Assembly (NCBI GenBank): GCA_041678625.1
Contig: JBAYNS010000008.1
Coordinates: 1 to 22,241, forward strand
Origin: JBAYNS01 sp041678625
Lineage (GTDB): Bacteria; Patescibacteriota; Gracilibacteria; Peribacterales; Peribacteraceae
Direction: 5' to 3'
Length of the DNA stretch: 22,241 bases
Shown: piece by piece, positions 1 to 7,358 of the stretch
Layout: each line of letters opens with the position of its first letter
How positions within the stretch are numbered: the stretch's first letter is position 1
Notes under the pieces: model-generated
The model's input: the letters and a program-made list of their open reading frames with translations, nothing else
Databases searched by the model: none
Told to the model about the DNA's origin: nothing
Position numbers and translations under genes: made by a program

Positions 1-46
1 AGCGTAAGCTGGAGGATGAATGCGTCTCAATTGAAAGGCGATCCTG

Positions 47-268
47 CTACGGACGGGTTATGCCCTGCGAGGCACGAAGTGAGTGAAAAGAAACCGCCTG
101 CGTGAGCTGGCGGAGCTTCACTTGTCTGCAGAATTTAAATCCTCTGAGGTTTCTATTGCGCAACAACTGCCACAGAATCTTTTCTTCATAAGTCATGTTC
201 TCCCGCAGGTTCTTTGTGAACTGACACTTATGCTTGCGATACATCTGCCCTTTCGCTTCATCATTCAT
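47..268 (-). pseudogene. DUF559 endonuclease-like gene, truncated remnant
   Basis: The first ~48 residues (including TYEEKILWQLLRNRNLRGFKF and then CRQ) match the opening of the DUF559 family, small proteins with a very-short-patch-repair-like nuclease fold. Family members normally continue with a segment holding the catalytic acidic residues and reach about 110-130 aa. Here the family pattern stops right after the FCRQ motif, and the last ~24 residues are unrelated sequence read through repeat-like DNA, giving a 73-aa product with no catalytic half. I therefore read it as a decayed remnant with a replaced 3' end. It lies beside a hairpin repeat (321-346). Any expression would be from the minus strand, away from recA. 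The family assignment rests on the N-terminal pattern only. Confidence 0.6.
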
Positions 269-320
269 AGGACAGCAAACTCTACTTCACAGAACTGAAA
301 ACACAAACAGAACATTCACC

Positions 321-346
321 CCCCTCTCCTCAAGGGAGGAGAGGGG
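321..346. repeat. Perfect 11-bp inverted repeat (hairpin) between the DUF559 remnant and recA
   Basis: The arms CCCCTCTCCTC (321-331) and GAGGAGAGGGG (336-346) are perfect reverse complements separated by AAGG. The following bases (CTAGAGGGTGAGG) resemble the dispersed 'CCCTCACCCTA..CCCTCTCC' palindromic repeats found in many bacterial genomes. It could act as a terminator-like hairpin, but no T-run follows on either strand, so a dispersed repeat is the better reading. Confidence 0.65.
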
Positions 347-446
347 CTAGAGGGTGAGGTCAGACAGAACAACATACAAAAGTTCGGGGTTTGCTCTGAG
401 AGATTTTGTTTAATTGTTGCAACCGCGAAAGAGCTCCTCAAATAAA

Positions 447-464
447 GGTGTACGTTAATACACC
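447..464. promoter_or_regulatory. recA upstream operator 1 (GGTGTA-N6-TACACC)
   Basis: An 18-bp dyad with perfect 6-bp arms. The same architecture recurs at 527-544, with centres exactly 80 bp apart. Its position before recA makes a LexA-type SOS operator the natural guess. The motif is neither the E. coli CTGT-N8-ACAG box nor the Bacillus CGAAC-N4-GTTCG box. Confidence 0.6.
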
Positions 465-498
465 ACCATGATTTAACGCTCAAATCAAGAGCATATAT

Positions 499-526
499 TT
501 GATCACATCGGTATTTTGAGTAATGT
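499..526 (+). promoter_or_regulatory. Candidate recA promoter
   Basis: TTGATC (499-504), a 16-nt spacer and TAATGT (521-526) form a plausible sigma-70-type promoter. The predicted start near 533 falls inside operator 2, so a repressor bound there would block transcription. The -10 match is modest. Confidence 0.4.
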
Positions 527-544
527 GGTGTACATTCTTACACC
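527..544. promoter_or_regulatory. recA operator 2 (GGTGTA-N6-TACACC), proximal
   Basis: Second 18-bp dyad with the same half-sites as 447-464 but a different 6-nt centre (CATTCT instead of CGTTAA). Conservation of the arms but not the centre is what a protein-binding palindrome predicts. It ends 27 nt before the recA ATG and overlaps the likely transcription start. Confidence 0.65.
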
Positions 545-571
545 TTTTATTTCTCTTATTCCTCCCCTACT

Positions 572-1642
572 ATGTCTAAAATAGCCACTTCCCATAAAAC
601 TTCCGTGAAGACCACCAAGCAGACTCAAACAACGGATATGAAGAATGACGCCATTAAGGCGGCACTCGCTCAGATCGAAAAGCAGTATGGCGAAGGAGCC
701 ATTATGCAAATGAGTCAGGTGAGTGCGGCGAATGTCGAACGATTTTCTTCGGGATCTCTCTCGCTGGATATTGCCCTCGGAGGAGGCGTTCCCCACGGAC
801 GCGTCATGGAAATCTTCGGTCCAGAATCTTCCGGCAAAACAACACTTGCTCTTCATTGCATTGCTCAGGTACAGAAAAAAGGGGGAAAGGCTGCGTTCAT
901 TGATGCGGAACATGCACTCGATACCCAGTATGCCCGTAAGATTGGCGTAGACGTTGATACACTGCTCGTTTCTCAGCCCGATGATGGAGAGCAGGCACTC
1001 GAGATTACCGAAACACTCGTTCGCTCTGGAGCTATCGATATCATCGTCATTGACTCGGTAGCTGCGCTGACTCCGCGTGCAGAAATCGAAGGAATGATGG
1101 GTGACAGTCATATGGGTTTACAGGCTCGCCTCATGAGTCAGGCACTCAGAAAGCTCACATCCATCGTCAGCAAGACAAATTGTTCCATTATCTTCATTAA
1201 CCAAATACGCATGAAGATCGGTGTCATGTTTGGCAATCCTGAGACAACAACCGGCGGCAATGCGTTGAAGTTCTACGCATCTGTACGGATGGATGTGCGG
1301 CGCATTGATAAAATTCTGGAGAAGCTCCCCTCAACGGCAGAAGGACAGGCTCAACAGGAAATCGTCGGAAACCGCACACGGGTGAAAATCGTAAAGAATA
1401 AAGTCGCTCCCCCATTCCGTCAGGCGGAATTTGATATTCTCTATGCACAGGGTATCAGCAAAGAAGGTGATATTCTGGATATGGGCGTCAAATACGGCGT
1501 TCTCGAGAAATCCGGCACGTACTTCCGCTACGGCGAAGACACGCTTGGGCAAGGACGTGAACAGGCACGCATGTACTTGAAAGGCAACCCCAAACTTGTA
1601 GAGAAGCTCGAAAAGGAAATTATGCAGGCAGCACAACGCTGA
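572..1642 (+). CDS. recA: RecA recombinase
   Basis: RecA forms ATP-dependent filaments on single-stranded DNA, drives homologous strand exchange and triggers LexA autocleavage. The Walker A motif GPESSGKTT is at residues 83-91, followed by the RecA core (FIDAEHALD, the IIVIDSVAALTP Walker B region, INQIR, NALKFYASVRMDVRR). At 356 aa the length is normal. The N-terminus carries about 22 residues rich in Lys/Thr/Ser before the usual helix (MKNDAIKAALAQIEKQYGEG), so the ATG at 638 is an alternative start. Neither start has a Shine-Dalgarno motif; the 572 ATG follows a CCTCCCC tract. Two palindromic operators and a promoter lie just upstream, suggesting SOS control. The gene ends at TGA where RecA normally ends. 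Confidence 0.98.
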   Translation: MSKIATSHKTSVKTTKQTQTTDMKNDAIKAALAQIEKQYGEGAIMQMSQVSAANVERFSSGSLSLDIALGGGVPHGRVMEIFGPESSGKTTLALHCIAQVQKKGGKAAFIDAEHALDTQYARKIGVDVDTLLVSQPDDGEQALEITETLVRSGAIDIIVIDSVAALTPRAEIEGMMGDSHMGLQARLMSQALRKLTSIVSKTNCSIIFINQIRMKIGVMFGNPETTTGGNALKFYASVRMDVRRIDKILEKLPSTAEGQAQQEIVGNRTRVKIVKNKVAPPFRQAEFDILYAQGISKEGDILDMGVKYGVLEKSGTYFRYGEDTLGQGREQARMYLKGNPKLVEKLEKEIMQAAQR

Positions 1643-1659
1643 AGTTCTGCGGGAGCTTC
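1641..1659 (+). terminator. Weak stem-loop at the recA 3' end
   Basis: GAAGTTC (1641-1647) can pair with GAGCTTC (1653-1659) with one G-T wobble and a 5-nt loop, starting inside the recA stop codon. No T-tract follows, so this is at best a processing or rho-linked structure. Confidence 0.2.
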
Positions 1660-1691
1660 ATAGAGTAAACTTGTCTGAAAAGGAGATGGAA

Positions 1692-1796
1692 ATGCATGCC
1701 TCAGGAAGGCTCTCTGCGCTGCTTTCCACAGTTCTTCCACAACTGCGACACAGAACGCGCAGCATCTCCCCTCTCTGCGCAACCGGGTTTCATTGA
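1692..1796 (+). CDS. Possible 34-aa small ORF between recA and dnaB
   Basis: A short ORF (MHASGRLSALLSTVLPQL..., stop TGA at 1794-1796) is preceded by AAGGAG at 1680-1685, the clearest Shine-Dalgarno-like motif in the window, 6 nt before the ATG at 1692; an in-frame ATG at 1686 is also possible. The peptide is basic and partly hydrophobic with no family I recognise. It ends just before the candidate dnaB promoter. It could be a leader peptide or chance; comparison with related genomes would be needed to decide. Confidence 0.25.
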   Translation: MHASGRLSALLSTVLPQLRHRTRSISPLCATGFH

Positions 1797-1820
1797 TCAT
1801 CATCGCCATGGACGTACAAT
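1793..1820 (+). promoter_or_regulatory. Candidate dnaB promoter
   Basis: TTGATC (1793-1798), 16-nt spacer, TACAAT (1815-1820). Predicted start near 1827 leaves a leader of only about 6 nt before the dnaB ATG at 1833. Confidence 0.55.
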
Positions 1821-1832
1821 CGCACTCCCGTC

Positions 1833-3200
1833 ATGCCCGCCAAGAGCTCGCCACCAGCACTCATCGGCACTCAGCCACATTCGCTCGAAGTGGAGCGTAC
1901 GGTCATTGGTGCTCTCCTTATGGATCCGGATGCCATTATCCGCGTCACAGATTTTCTTACACCGGGAGACTTTTACGATCCTGTGCACCGGGAAATCTTC
2001 GAAGCAATGTACATGCTCTATCAGGAGCATGAACCCATTGATTTCGTAACGGTCGCAAGTCGGCTCAAGGATAACAAGAAGATTCAAGCCATCGGTGGAA
2101 GCGCTTTTCTTGCAGAGCTGGCTGCTAATGTTCCTACCTCGTCACACGTGTACCAGTATGGCCAGATTGTGAAGACAAAATCTATCCATCGTAAAATTAT
2201 CGCAGCTGGGCAAAAAATTTCGGGTCTGGGATACGGAGAGGATCGGCCGGTACCTGATATTCTGGAGGAAGTGGAAAAAACCGTCTTCCAGATTTCCAAT
2301 ACGTTCCTCAAGGATAAGTTCATACACATCAGGGATATTCTGGAAATGCGCTACGAGCGTTTTGCAGAGCTCCACGAAACAAAGGATGACGAGAATGTAA
2401 AAGGTGTACCCACCGGTTTCTACGGATTGGATGCAAAACTCTCTGGGCTCCAGCCTAGTGATCTGATTGTTATTGCTGCACGTCCAAGTATGGGAAAAAC
2501 AAGTCTTGCCTTGAATATCGCCCAGAATGCAGCAATCCGCTTTGGTAAGAGCGTGGGAATCTTTTCGTTGGAAATGAGCAAAGAGCAACTGGTTGATCGC
2601 CTGTTTGCCGCCATGCTCGGCGTGGATTCCTGGAAGCTCCAACGAGGAAAACTGGATGATAGTGACTTTCAGAACATGGGACCGATTATGGATGAGCTCA
2701 ATAAAGCGAATGTCTTCATTGATGATTCCATCATTTCCTCCATGCCGGAACTAAGGGCAAAATCCCGACGGTTGCAGATGGAACACGGTTTGGATCTGCT
2801 CATCATCGACTATCTCCAGCTTATGAGCACGGGGAACGCAAGTTACGCTGGTAATCGCGTACAGGAAATTTCTGAAATTTCCCGTTCTCTTAAGCAGCTA
2901 GCTCGTGAACTGCACATTCCGGTTATCGGGCTCTCTCAGCTATCCCGCGCGGTTGAAACCCGTCCAGGCAATATTCCCCAACTTTCCGACCTGCGTGATT
3001 CTGGTTCTATTGAGCAGGATGCCGATATTGTCATGATGATGTATCGGGAAGATTATTATGAAGAAGATAGCGACCGCCCCGGCATGACAGATATCTATAT
3101 CCGCAAGCATCGCAACGGACCAATTGGGCGCGTGGAACTTCTCTTTAAAAGAGAACAAATGCGTTTCTACGACGTGGATAAGACGCATTCTCCTTCCTAA
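1833..3200 (+). CDS. dnaB: Replicative DNA helicase DnaB
   Basis: DnaB is the hexameric 5'-3' helicase that unwinds DNA at the replication fork and recruits primase. The N-terminal domain is at about 14-115 (SLEVERTVIGALLMDPDAI, FYDPVHREIFEAM). After a linker comes the RecA-like C-terminal domain, with Walker A ARPSMGKTS at about 216-224, the Walker B strand LLIIDYLQLM, and the conserved IGLSQLSRAVE, LSDLRDSGSIEQDAD and VMMMYREDYY segments. At 455 aa the length is typical, with no intein. The ATG at 1833 has no Shine-Dalgarno motif and lies 12 nt after the candidate -10 box. A DciA-like candidate loader is encoded at 12950, consistent with DciA-type rather than DnaC-type loading. Confidence 0.97.
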   Translation: MPAKSSPPALIGTQPHSLEVERTVIGALLMDPDAIIRVTDFLTPGDFYDPVHREIFEAMYMLYQEHEPIDFVTVASRLKDNKKIQAIGGSAFLAELAANVPTSSHVYQYGQIVKTKSIHRKIIAAGQKISGLGYGEDRPVPDILEEVEKTVFQISNTFLKDKFIHIRDILEMRYERFAELHETKDDENVKGVPTGFYGLDAKLSGLQPSDLIVIAARPSMGKTSLALNIAQNAAIRFGKSVGIFSLEMSKEQLVDRLFAAMLGVDSWKLQRGKLDDSDFQNMGPIMDELNKANVFIDDSIISSMPELRAKSRRLQMEHGLDLLIIDYLQLMSTGNASYAGNRVQEISEISRSLKQLARELHIPVIGLSQLSRAVETRPGNIPQLSDLRDSGSIEQDADIVMMMYREDYYEEDSDRPGMTDIYIRKHRNGPIGRVELLFKREQMRFYDVDKTHSPS

Positions 3201-3242
3201 GAATTTCTGGCAGTTCCTCTGTGCACGGAGTACGCTGCCTTC

Positions 3243-4304
3243 ATGCTTGCAGAGTTTTTCCCTGTTCGACCAGACATTCCGCTCGTCGCTATTTTGGCAT
3301 ATGCATTTATTGCGTTTCTCATTGGCGTACTACTAACACCCTCATTCGTTTCCCTTCTCCGCCGTAACCGCATTGGTAAACAATTGCGCGTTGAAACCAT
3401 TGACGGGCGGGAACCGGCGATTTTTCAGAAGTATCACCAGAACAAACTGGGAACGCCCACGATGGGAGGCTTTCTTATTTGGGGATCGATTTTTCTGGTG
3501 GTTTTCCTCTCGCGAGTACTTTCATTTTTCGGCATTGTTGAAAATTCCCTCCTACAACGCGGCCAGGTATACCTTCCCCTCTTCATGCTTCTTGCCCTTG
3601 GTATCCTCGGAGCTTTTGATGATTATCTCAATATTGCCGGAATAGGAGGAAAAAAAGGGCTCAATTGGCTTCCAAAGCTCATTTTTCTCCTCCTTATCAG
3701 TCTTGCCGGAGCGCTGTGGTTTTACTTCAAGCTGGGATACAACGAAATCAATGTGCCGTTCTACGGATCGGTTGCTGTTGGTCTCTGGTACATTCCGATT
3801 TTTCTTTTCATTCTCATCGGTACGGCGAATGCCGTCAATGTTACCGACGGACTCGATGGCTTGGCAGGCGGACTTCTGGTTATTGCGTATGGCTCTTTTG
3901 CCACTCTGGCATACATCAGCGGTCTTTCTGTACTTGCCGCATTCTGCGCCGTATGTCTGGGAGCCATTGCTGCATTCCTCTGGCACAACGTGCCTCCTGC
4001 TCTGTTCTATATGGGTGACACGGGATCTCTGGCACTTGGTGGGACACTCGGCGTCATTGCGCTCATGACCGATAATGTGCTCGTACTTCCCTTGGTGGGG
4101 TTCATCTTTGTCATTGAGATGCTTTCCGTCATTATCCAGCTAACGAGCAAGAGGCTTCGCGGAGGCAAGAAAGTTTTTCGCGCAGCACCCATCCATCATC
4201 ACTTTGAAGCGCTGGAATGGGGGGAGAGCAAAGTAACCATGCGTTTATGGATTACAGGGTTTTTCTTTGCATTTCTCGGCATCATCATCGGATTAATCGG
4301 TTGA
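3243..4304 (+). CDS. mraY: Phospho-N-acetylmuramoyl-pentapeptide transferase MraY
   Basis: MraY is an integral membrane enzyme that transfers phospho-MurNAc-pentapeptide from UDP to undecaprenyl phosphate, forming lipid I in peptidoglycan synthesis. Family motifs are all visible: TPTMGG after the first cytoplasmic loop, the DDYLN aspartate pair, NAVNVTDGLDGLAGG, FMGDTGS-like YMGDTGSLALGG, and the C-terminal HHHFEALEWGESKV segment. About ten hydrophobic helices and 353 aa are normal for the family. It starts 42 nt after dnaB on the same strand and may be cotranscribed with it; a GGAG lies 12 nt before the ATG, too far for a strong ribosome site. It is not in a dcw cluster here, which is unusual for mraY. 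It ends at TGA in the expected place. Confidence 0.97.
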   Translation: MLAEFFPVRPDIPLVAILAYAFIAFLIGVLLTPSFVSLLRRNRIGKQLRVETIDGREPAIFQKYHQNKLGTPTMGGFLIWGSIFLVVFLSRVLSFFGIVENSLLQRGQVYLPLFMLLALGILGAFDDYLNIAGIGGKKGLNWLPKLIFLLLISLAGALWFYFKLGYNEINVPFYGSVAVGLWYIPIFLFILIGTANAVNVTDGLDGLAGGLLVIAYGSFATLAYISGLSVLAAFCAVCLGAIAAFLWHNVPPALFYMGDTGSLALGGTLGVIALMTDNVLVLPLVGFIFVIEMLSVIIQLTSKRLRGGKKVFRAAPIHHHFEALEWGESKVTMRLWITGFFFAFLGIIIGLIG

Positions 4305-4320
4305 TGTTAACGATACCTGC

Positions 4321-4348
4321 TTGCCTCTTTGCATAAGGAACGTATCAT
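4321..4348 (+). promoter_or_regulatory. gap promoter, predicted leaderless
   Basis: TTGCCT (4321-4326), 16-nt spacer, TATCAT (4343-4348), then exactly 6 nt (GCAAGC) to the gap ATG at 4355. By normal promoter geometry the first transcribed base would be the A of the start codon. Confidence 0.6.
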
Positions 4349-4354
4349 GCAAGC

Positions 4355-5374
4355 ATGCTCCGTATCGCCATCAATGGGTACGGCCGCATCGGCCGGAATG
4401 TTCATCGTCAATTTCTTCAACGTTTCGCAGACGAGGTTGATGTTGTTGCGGTGAATGCGTCCTCCGATGCCGACATGCGTGCCTACCTGCTCAAATACGA
4501 TTCCCTCCATGGGCGCTTTGACGGTGAAATTGCCGTATCTGGCCAAGATTTCACTGTTAACGGAAAAATGGTTCGCGTTATTAAAGAACGCGATCCTTCC
4601 GCCTGCCCGTGGAAGGAGCTTGCAGTCGATATTGTTGTAGAAGCAACAGGAAAATTCCGCGACAGGCCATCCGCACAAAAACATCTGCTCGCCGGTGCTC
4701 AAAAAGTCATGGTGACTGCTCCCATGAAAGATGACACACCGACTTTTGTAAAAGGCATTAATGATGCAGCACTAACCGCTGAAATGGATGTTGTATCCAA
4801 TGCGTCCTGCACCACCAATTGCATAGCACCCGTCATCCAGATTATGGATGAAAATTTCGGTATCTCCCATCTGCTCGTCAGCTCGGTGCATGCGTTTACC
4901 GCATCGCAGAATTTGCTCGATAACACGAACAAAGAAGGAAAAGATCTCCGGCGATCCCGTGCGGCAACCCTTTCTATGATTCCTACCAAAACCGGTGCCG
5001 TAAAGGCCTGTGCGGATATTTTTCCACACCTGAAGGGAAAGATTGACGGCATGGCGTTCCGCGTCCCCGTTCCAACGGTCAGCTGTGCCTATATGGCATT
5101 TTTCCTAGAACGAGCGACGAGTACGGAAGAGGTGAATGATGCACTGCGTGCAGCAGCGCAGAATCCTCGCTTACGGGAAATATTTGCCGTCTCCGATGAT
5201 CAGTGCGTTTCTATTGATTTTCAGACGGATCCGCACTCTTCGATCGTTGATCTCCCTTCAACAAAAATTGTTGACGGAAACGCTGCCCAAATACTCAGTT
5301 GGTACGATAATGAATGGGGGTACGCAATGCGCGTAACGGAGATGGTCATGAAAATCGGTCAATTCCTCTCTTAA
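4355..5374 (+). CDS. gap: Glyceraldehyde-3-phosphate dehydrogenase, GapB-like coenzyme signature
   Basis: Interconverts glyceraldehyde-3-phosphate and 1,3-bisphosphoglycerate in the cytosol. The nucleotide-binding glycine motif NGYGRIGRN is at 7-15, the catalytic SCTTNC places Cys152, His179 is in SVHAFTAS, and the C-terminal YDNEWGYAMRV is intact; 339 aa is normal. At the end of the second Rossmann strand it reads VAVNAS (N34-A35-S36) where NAD-specific enzymes have N-D-L. The same kind of replacement occurs in B. subtilis GapB, the NADP-preferring gluconeogenic enzyme. fbp follows 7 nt downstream, which fits a gluconeogenic or NADPH-linked role. There is no ribosome site; the start is placed directly at the predicted transcription start. 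The coenzyme preference is inference. Confidence 0.96.
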   Translation: MLRIAINGYGRIGRNVHRQFLQRFADEVDVVAVNASSDADMRAYLLKYDSLHGRFDGEIAVSGQDFTVNGKMVRVIKERDPSACPWKELAVDIVVEATGKFRDRPSAQKHLLAGAQKVMVTAPMKDDTPTFVKGINDAALTAEMDVVSNASCTTNCIAPVIQIMDENFGISHLLVSSVHAFTASQNLLDNTNKEGKDLRRSRAATLSMIPTKTGAVKACADIFPHLKGKIDGMAFRVPVPTVSCAYMAFFLERATSTEEVNDALRAAAQNPRLREIFAVSDDQCVSIDFQTDPHSSIVDLPSTKIVDGNAAQILSWYDNEWGYAMRVTEMVMKIGQFLS

Positions 5375-5381
5375 TCTCCTC

Positions 5382-6317
5382 ATGGAAAAACAATGTCCAA
5401 CACCGGAGCGCATATCGCTCAATAGGCATCTTTATCAACGGGCGAATGTTGACGATTCTCTTCGTCACCTGATTCTGGATATTTCCCGTTCCACAAAGTA
5501 CGTCAGCTATGCAATCCAGACATCCGAATCCGGGCTTTCTGGCGGTACGAACATGTCTGGTGAAGAGCAGCTCAAACTCGATGTTCTCAGTGATGATCTG
5601 ATTCGTCAGCATCTCTGCGAAAGCAATCTGGTGTGTTGTTATGCCTCGGAAGAACAGGAAGAAATTATTATCCTCTCGGAGGATGCTCCGTACAGCGTAG
5701 TGTTCGATCCGCTCGATGGCTCATCGCTCATCGAAGCGAATTTTGCCGTCGGGTCGATTTTCGGCATTTACGAGGGAAAGGACATTATCGGCAAATGCCC
5801 GCGTGATCAGGTGGCAGCACTCTACGTTCTCTATGGCCCCCGAACGACACTGATCTATTCCACGGGCAACGGCGTGCACGAATTTATCCTCAATGATGTA
5901 GGGGAATTCATCCTCTATCGGGAATTCCTGGGAGTTGCAGACGATGCAAAGAATTACAGTCCGGGTAATTTGCGCGCGATTACGGAAAACGCCGGTTACA
6001 AAAATGCCATACAGGACTGGCTCGACCGGCAGCTCACCCTGCGCTATTCCGGGTGTATGGTTGCCGATATTCACCACATCCTCTCCAAAGGACAGGGAAT
6101 TTTTGCGAATGTCGGAGGTGACAAATACCCCGAAGGTAAACTGCGTTTAGTTTTTGAGTGTGGTCCATTTGCCTATCTGGTTGAGCAGGCAGGGGGTAGT
6201 GCACACGATGGGCATCAGTGCTTACTCGATAAAAACATCACGGATATCCATCAGAGAACGCCCATTATCATTGGCTCCAAGAAGGAAGTGGAGCGTATTA
6301 CGGCTTTTGTGGGATAA
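5382..6317 (+). CDS. fbp: Class 1 fructose-1,6-bisphosphatase
   Basis: Hydrolyses fructose-1,6-bisphosphate to fructose-6-phosphate, the committed step of gluconeogenesis, in a metal-dependent reaction. Class 1 features are clear: the metal-binding VFDPLDGSS with the following IEANFAVGSIFGIYEG, the acidic SEEQEE segment, and the substrate-binding GKLRLVFECGPFAYLVEQAGG segment near the C-terminus. The product is 311 aa, slightly shorter than the 330-340 aa typical of E. coli-type enzymes. It sits 7 nt behind gap, so the two form an operon. The ATG is preceded by TAATCTCCTC, with no Shine-Dalgarno motif. Confidence 0.96.
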   Translation: MEKQCPTPERISLNRHLYQRANVDDSLRHLILDISRSTKYVSYAIQTSESGLSGGTNMSGEEQLKLDVLSDDLIRQHLCESNLVCCYASEEQEEIIILSEDAPYSVVFDPLDGSSLIEANFAVGSIFGIYEGKDIIGKCPRDQVAALYVLYGPRTTLIYSTGNGVHEFILNDVGEFILYREFLGVADDAKNYSPGNLRAITENAGYKNAIQDWLDRQLTLRYSGCMVADIHHILSKGQGIFANVGGDKYPEGKLRLVFECGPFAYLVEQAGGSAHDGHQCLLDKNITDIHQRTPIIIGSKKEVERITAFVG

Positions 6318-6399
6318 ATTGCATGTGCACACAATGCTGAATCACGTCGTTCGTTAAAGAAGCCCTGAAAAAACCGTAGTTTGGGTTCAAAGAGCTTCC

Positions 6400-6699
6400 T
6401 TAATTCCAGAATGGTTCCACAACCGCTTTTGCCAGTGCATCATCCAGAGTGGTGCTGTGTTCGACATTCTTCTCTTTTCCTTCTAGTCGGTACACGCGCT
6501 TCATGGTTTTGTATGTTCCCCATGGATAATATCGTTTCGTTTTGCGCTTGCGTCTTTTCTCCTGCTCTCCTTTTCCTTCCTCTTTTTCCTCCATAATACG
6601 GGGAACGGGAACACCGTCTTTGGACCATTCGACTATACCAAGAACCATGCGCGTCTTCGGATCAACGTATACGAAATCAGTATCGGAATATTCCGCCAT
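6400..6699 (-). CDS. Hypothetical 99-aa charged protein
   Basis: I recognise no family. The N-terminal ~30 residues (MAEYSDTDFVYVDPKTRMVL, then GIVEWSKDGVPVPRI) look like a small beta-rich fold, followed by a Glu/Lys/Arg-rich stretch (about 36-58) and a basic segment (YYPWGTYKTMKRVYRLEGKE). There is no signal peptide or membrane helix, so it is probably cytosolic. It starts 3 nt after the stop of the upstream membrane protein, which supports translation as the second gene of a two-gene operon. Upstream of the ATG is CCCCTTAGCAC rather than a Shine-Dalgarno motif. It is convergent with fbp. Confidence 0.65.
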   Translation of the reverse strand: MAEYSDTDFVYVDPKTRMVLGIVEWSKDGVPVPRIMEEKEEGKGEQEKRRKRKTKRYYPWGTYKTMKRVYRLEGKEKNVEHSTTLDDALAKAVVEPFWN

Positions 6700-6702
6700 G
6701 TG

Positions 6703-7314
6703 CTAAGGGGTATAAATGCGATGATCTTCTGGTTCCGGAGCAGGTGGAGGTGGTGGGGCTGGTGGCTTTGGGTAGTTTTCTTCGCGCGTTTTGGAAACAG
6801 ACGGTTGTTCCGGATGGTAAAAGATGTCCTGTACCTGCGAACGCCGCTGTTCCTGTACTCGGAGAAATGAATACAGAACGGTGACCAAGCTGCCAATGAG
6901 TACAACGTAAATGCCAAAGCGAATTTCCATTCTGGAAAAAGCCAGGGTCACTTTTGTCAGGACAGAAAGAGCTGCCAGAACCAGAATCGTCGCCTGTATC
7001 GAGCAAATGAATCGTACGAGTTCACGGTATCGTTTCCGTATGAGAACGGGCCCTCCTGTGATGGGGATAATGGTGATGAGCAAGATAAAGAGATGCAAAA
7101 GTGCAATGGCAATACCAATGAAGGCTGTGTAGAAGCCAAATCCGGCATACGTCACATTTTCTCCCCCAAGGATCTGACCGCCAATCCACGGAAGAAACAC
7201 TCCAATGAGCGCAACGAATGCGCCAATATCGAGAATTTGTTCCTCGAGCTCGAGTGAACGGATACGCTGGATGAAAGGCATCGCCATGGGCGACATGGTA
7301 GCACTTCCCGGCAT
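6703..7314 (-). CDS. Hypothetical four-helix membrane protein with proline-rich tail
   Basis: Unrecognised integral membrane protein of up to 203 aa. Four hydrophobic segments are visible at roughly 29-47, 60-85, 106-126 and 133-153 (for example IGAFVALIGVFLPWIGG and FGIYVVLIGSLVTVLYSFL), with short charged loops. The cytosolic-looking tail ends in a run of prolines (KPPAPPPPPAPEPEDHR). The start is uncertain: ATGs at 7314, 7296, 7287 and 7281 are in frame, and the last, MPFIQRIRSLELEEQ, looks most like a natural N-terminus. A TACCAT box ends 7 nt before the 7287 ATG. It is followed 3 nt later by the hypothetical at 6400-6699 and diverges from the glycosyltransferase at 7359. Confidence 0.75.
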   Translation of the reverse strand: MPGSATMSPMAMPFIQRIRSLELEEQILDIGAFVALIGVFLPWIGGQILGGENVTYAGFGFYTAFIGIAIALLHLFILLITIIPITGGPVLIRKRYRELVRFICSIQATILVLAALSVLTKVTLAFSRMEIRFGIYVVLIGSLVTVLYSFLRVQEQRRSQVQDIFYHPEQPSVSKTREENYPKPPAPPPPPAPEPEDHRIYTP

Positions 7315-7343
7315 TCCCTACCAGGAATCTCTGGAGAGTGCTG

Positions 7344-7349
7344 TACACT
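7344..7349 (+). promoter_or_regulatory. Candidate -10 box of the first glycosyltransferase gene
   Basis: TACACT lies 9 nt before the ATG at 7359, the start that best fits the protein family. No convincing -35 element is seen, so this is weak alone and is listed because the spacing recurs at other genes. Confidence 0.35.
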
Positions 7350-7358
7350 ATGAATACC

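Noticed and set aside
105..1680. Similar words GGAGCTTCA and CTTGTCTG near 113-128 and 1652-1679
   Set aside because: Short matches with a 9-nt length difference and no wider similarity; chance is likely.
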